Assembly (NCBI GenBank): GCA_964534325.1 | Contig: CAZHOR010000004.1 | Span: 1 to 64,000, forward strand | Direction of reading: 5' to 3' | Source of the DNA: JdFR-22 sp964534325 | GTDB lineage: Archaea; Halobacteriota; Archaeoglobi; Archaeoglobales; Archaeoglobaceae | Length of the DNA: 64,000 bases | Position numbers and translations under genes: made by a program | The notes under the pieces: generated by a model | Database searches by the model: none | What the model saw: only the letters and a program-made list of their open reading frames with translations | What the model was told of the DNA's origin: nothing | In this document: piece by piece, positions 61,976 to 64,000 of the stretch | How the letters are laid out: each line of letters starts with the position of its first letter | Numbering within the stretch: the stretch's first letter is position 1

Positions 61976-63751
61976 ATGGCAAGATACAGGTGTACCGTCT
62001 GCAACTACATCTACGATGAAGAGAAAGAGGGCACCAAATTCGATGAATTGCCGGATACGTGGACCTGTCCCGTTTGTGGAGCGCCCAAGTCTGCTTTTGT
62101 TCCCGTAGGCATCTCAACCGAAGATAGAGAAGTCGGAACGAATGTTGCGGACAAGATGGTAGAGCAGCTGGAAGCTTTTGGGGTAAGATACATTTACGGA
62201 ATACCCGGGGACTCCAACCTGCCCCTAATAGAGGCAATCAGGAAGAGCAATATCGAGTTCATTTTGACCAGACATGAAGAGACCGCAGCCTTCATGGCAG
62301 ATGCCCACGGGAAGATGACGGATGAAGTGGGAGTATGCATCTCCATTGCGGGTCCGGGGAGCACCAACCTGGTAACCGGGTTGATGGATGCCATGACAGA
62401 TAGGAGTCCTGTTCTGGCTTTACTGGGTCAAATACCTGAAGTCTATCTGGGAAGTGAAGGATTACAGGAGATCGATCAGATTGAGCTGTTCAGCAGCTTT
62501 GCCGCCTATACCGAAACGGTAGCCAGACCTAATCAGGCCCTGAATGTAACCACGATGGCAGTAAAACATGCCTACCGAAATCCGGGTCCTTCCGTTCTCA
62601 GCTGTCCTACCGATGTGCTTTCAGAAGGTTTGAGCGATAAGATAAATGAGCCCGAAAGGCGGTTGTTCAGGAGGAGAACAGGCGGTGATGATCAGGACAT
62701 AAAAAAGGCTGTCGAATTGATAAATGAGAGTGAGAGGCCAGCCATACTTGCTGGCTGGGGAGCGAGACACTCCGAAGAACTATTGACTCGTCTGGCATCA
62801 AAGCTTAAAGCACCTATTGCTACCACCTCCAGAGCAAAGGGAGTGGTCCACGAGACACACCAGTTCAGCGTGGGGGTTCTGGGAACAATCGGGACTCCGC
62901 ATGCAGCAAGAGCCATCAAGAAATGTGACATGCTGATAATTGTGGGGTCCATATTCAGACAGGCCAACCTCGTTCCTCCCGGAATCAAGATAGTGCAGAT
63001 AGATGTGGACCCTTCAAGGGTGGGGAAAACTTTCGACGTGGATGCGGGTGTGGTAGGGGACTCAAAATCGGTGCTGGAAAAAATGCTTCCCCAGTTGAAC
63101 GAAAAGCAGGGAGAAGAGGGCTATTTATCCAACATCTTCACCATCAAGAAGGAGTATTTCTCAGAGATCGAGGAAGATTCCCAGAACCTCTCGAGTCCAA
63201 TCTATCCCGGTTATGTCATACAGGCCATCAAAAGGCATGTGGACAGCGACGCCATTATCTGTGTCGATGTGGGAGATCACACCTACTGGTTCTACAAGAA
63301 GTTCATCTGTGAAGGCCAGAGAACTTTTCTTTCCGCCAACATAGCCAGTATGGGTTTCGGGTTTCCGGCTTCTCTCTCCGCCAAACTGGATTACCCTGAA
63401 AAGCAGGTAGTGTGTGTTACCGGAGACGGCGGATTCGGAATGCTGATGGCAGACTTCACCACTGCCGTTAGAGAGAATCTCCCCGTAAAAATCGTTCTGT
63501 TCAACGATGGCAAGCTAAAGAATATCAAAAAAGAGCAGTCGGCTGAAGGTTTCCTCGTTTTTGGAATAGACTTCCCCAACCCCGATTTTGCCCAATACGC
63601 TCAATCCTGCGGGGGAGAAGGTTATAGGGTCAGCGAGCCGCAGGAGCTGGATGAAGTTATGAAAAAAGCATTCAAATCGGATAAGCCTTCTCTAATAGAA
63701 GTTATAGTCGATCCTGAAGCCACCGCGCCCGGTGTGCGAAAAGTTGAGTAA
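61976..63751 (+). CDS. Rubredoxin-fused TPP-dependent enzyme (acetolactate synthase/pyruvate oxidase-like)
   Basis: This 591-residue protein starts with a rubredoxin domain (Cys6, Cys9, Cys31, Cys34) whose loop between pairs is eight residues shorter than in the stand-alone rubredoxin. The TPP enzyme follows from about residue 55. Its features are GVRYIYGIPGDSNLPLIEAI, the catalytic Glu in LTRHEETAAFMADAHGK, SIAGPGSTNLVTGLMDA, and the TPP motif GDGGFG (about 482) to FNDG (about 508). This is the acetolactate synthase/pyruvate oxidase fold. The fusion suggests electrons are passed out, as in an oxidase or acceptor-coupled decarboxylase, rather than simple acetolactate synthesis. ATG 61976 has GAGGGAA upstream. 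Confidence 0.9.
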   Translation: MARYRCTVCNYIYDEEKEGTKFDELPDTWTCPVCGAPKSAFVPVGISTEDREVGTNVADKMVEQLEAFGVRYIYGIPGDSNLPLIEAIRKSNIEFILTRHEETAAFMADAHGKMTDEVGVCISIAGPGSTNLVTGLMDAMTDRSPVLALLGQIPEVYLGSEGLQEIDQIELFSSFAAYTETVARPNQALNVTTMAVKHAYRNPGPSVLSCPTDVLSEGLSDKINEPERRLFRRRTGGDDQDIKKAVELINESERPAILAGWGARHSEELLTRLASKLKAPIATTSRAKGVVHETHQFSVGVLGTIGTPHAARAIKKCDMLIIVGSIFRQANLVPPGIKIVQIDVDPSRVGKTFDVDAGVVGDSKSVLEKMLPQLNEKQGEEGYLSNIFTIKKEYFSEIEEDSQNLSSPIYPGYVIQAIKRHVDSDAIICVDVGDHTYWFYKKFICEGQRTFLSANIASMGFGFPASLSAKLDYPEKQVVCVTGDGGFGMLMADFTTAVRENLPVKIVLFNDGKLKNIKKEQSAEGFLVFGIDFPNPDFAQYAQSCGGEGYRVSEPQELDEVMKKAFKSDKPSLIEVIVDPEATAPGVRKVE

Positions 63752-63824
63752 AGCCCAAACCAAACGAATACTCAAGCTGCTAAATAAATAAAAAATAATT
63801 TACTTTTTTAGTAAATTGTTCAGT

Positions 63825-63965
63825 TTAACATGAGCTCTTGCATTTGCAAGTGCCTTTCATCACTTTTCTGACCTTCAGGATCTTCATATCTATCACCCCA
63901 ACGAGCAAAAGTATTAATGGAATATATATAAGTTTTGTTAATAAAATACATGGTTTGTTTAACAA
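63825..63965 (-). CDS. Possible small membrane protein with Cys-rich tail
   Basis: The minus frame from a TTG at 63965 reads LNKPCILLTKL, then a hydrophobic helix (IYIPLILLLVGVIDM), then a basic Cys-rich tail (KVRKVMKGTCKCKSSC) and a stop. A GGAGGT motif lies 12 bases upstream, slightly far for an SD. The frame also stays open to the window edge, so this may instead be the end of a larger gene. No family is recognised. Confidence 0.3.
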   Translation of the reverse strand: MLNKPCILLTKLIYIPLILLLVGVIDMKILKVRKVMKGTCKCKSSC

Positions 63966-64000
63966 CAGGTAATAATTACCTCCGGTTTTTTGTGAACAGG

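Noticed and set aside
1..64000. tRNA, rRNA, SRP RNA and RNase P RNA genes
   Set aside because: I looked for T-loop GGTTCGA-type motifs and conserved RNA cores and found none that form a cloverleaf or known fold. Short or intron-bearing tRNAs could still be missed by eye.

Overview
The window is a piece of a euryarchaeal-type chromosome with moderate GC. Supporting evidence: two HMf-type histones, RadA, NucS/EndoMS, archaeal ribosomal proteins (eS4, eL19, eL32, Rnp1/Rpp29), SecY with an EMC3/DUF106 partner, archaeal cytidylate kinase, TATA-like boxes about 25 nt before leaderless starts, and strong GGAGGT/AGGTGA ribosome-binding sites inside operons. No methanogenesis genes and no tRNA or rRNA genes were seen, so I do not assign a lineage below Euryarchaeota. 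The gene content fits an anaerobic heterotroph: RuMP-type hexulose isomerase, GH38 mannosidase, 2-oxoacid:ferredoxin oxidoreductase, and an FprA/rubredoxin oxygen defence.

Layout. 1-6.5 kb: transposase remnants (IS3-like, ISAzo13-like), histone, RadA, a split DUF1538 membrane protein with two dedicated P-II-like regulators, thioredoxin and NucS. 6.8-10 kb: a secreted subtilase and an SppA-type peptidase fusion. 10-10.4 kb: an unexplained hairpin-rich intergenic stretch. 10.4-26.4 kb: hexuloisomerase, a zinc-ribbon protein, and the long ribosomal operon (SPOUT methyltransferase, uL3 to uL15, SecY, EMC3-like protein, Cmk). 26.5-34.7 kb: ThiD, GH38 mannosidase, cation/proton antiporter, second histone, an Fpg/MutM glycosylase (unusual in archaea) and a flavoprotein disulfide reductase.

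34.8-51.5 kb is an accessory island. It starts with decaying small modules: a DUF5678/retropepsin-like pair with a frameshift, a Doc toxin with a scrambled upstream partner, and VapB with a truncated VapC. A complete type I-B (Tneap-like) CRISPR-Cas system follows (cas6-cas8-cas7-cas5-cas3 and cas4-cas1-cas2, all on the minus strand). Toxin-antitoxin pairs lie between the interference and adaptation genes. The CRISPR array has 52 identical 30-nt repeats and 51 spacers. It contains tandem spacer duplications and two spacers that appear to come from homologous coding sequence differing mostly at synonymous sites.

51.6-64 kb returns to core-like genes: a membrane-anchored lectin-fold protein, ZIP transporter, YyaL/DUF255 protein, a KaiC-like protein lacking a normal P-loop, and an MBL hydrolase. 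These are followed by a redox cluster of FprA flavoprotein, rubredoxin, KorA, KorB, a DUF2769 Cys-rich protein, and a TPP-dependent acetolactate-synthase-like enzyme carrying an N-terminal rubredoxin domain.
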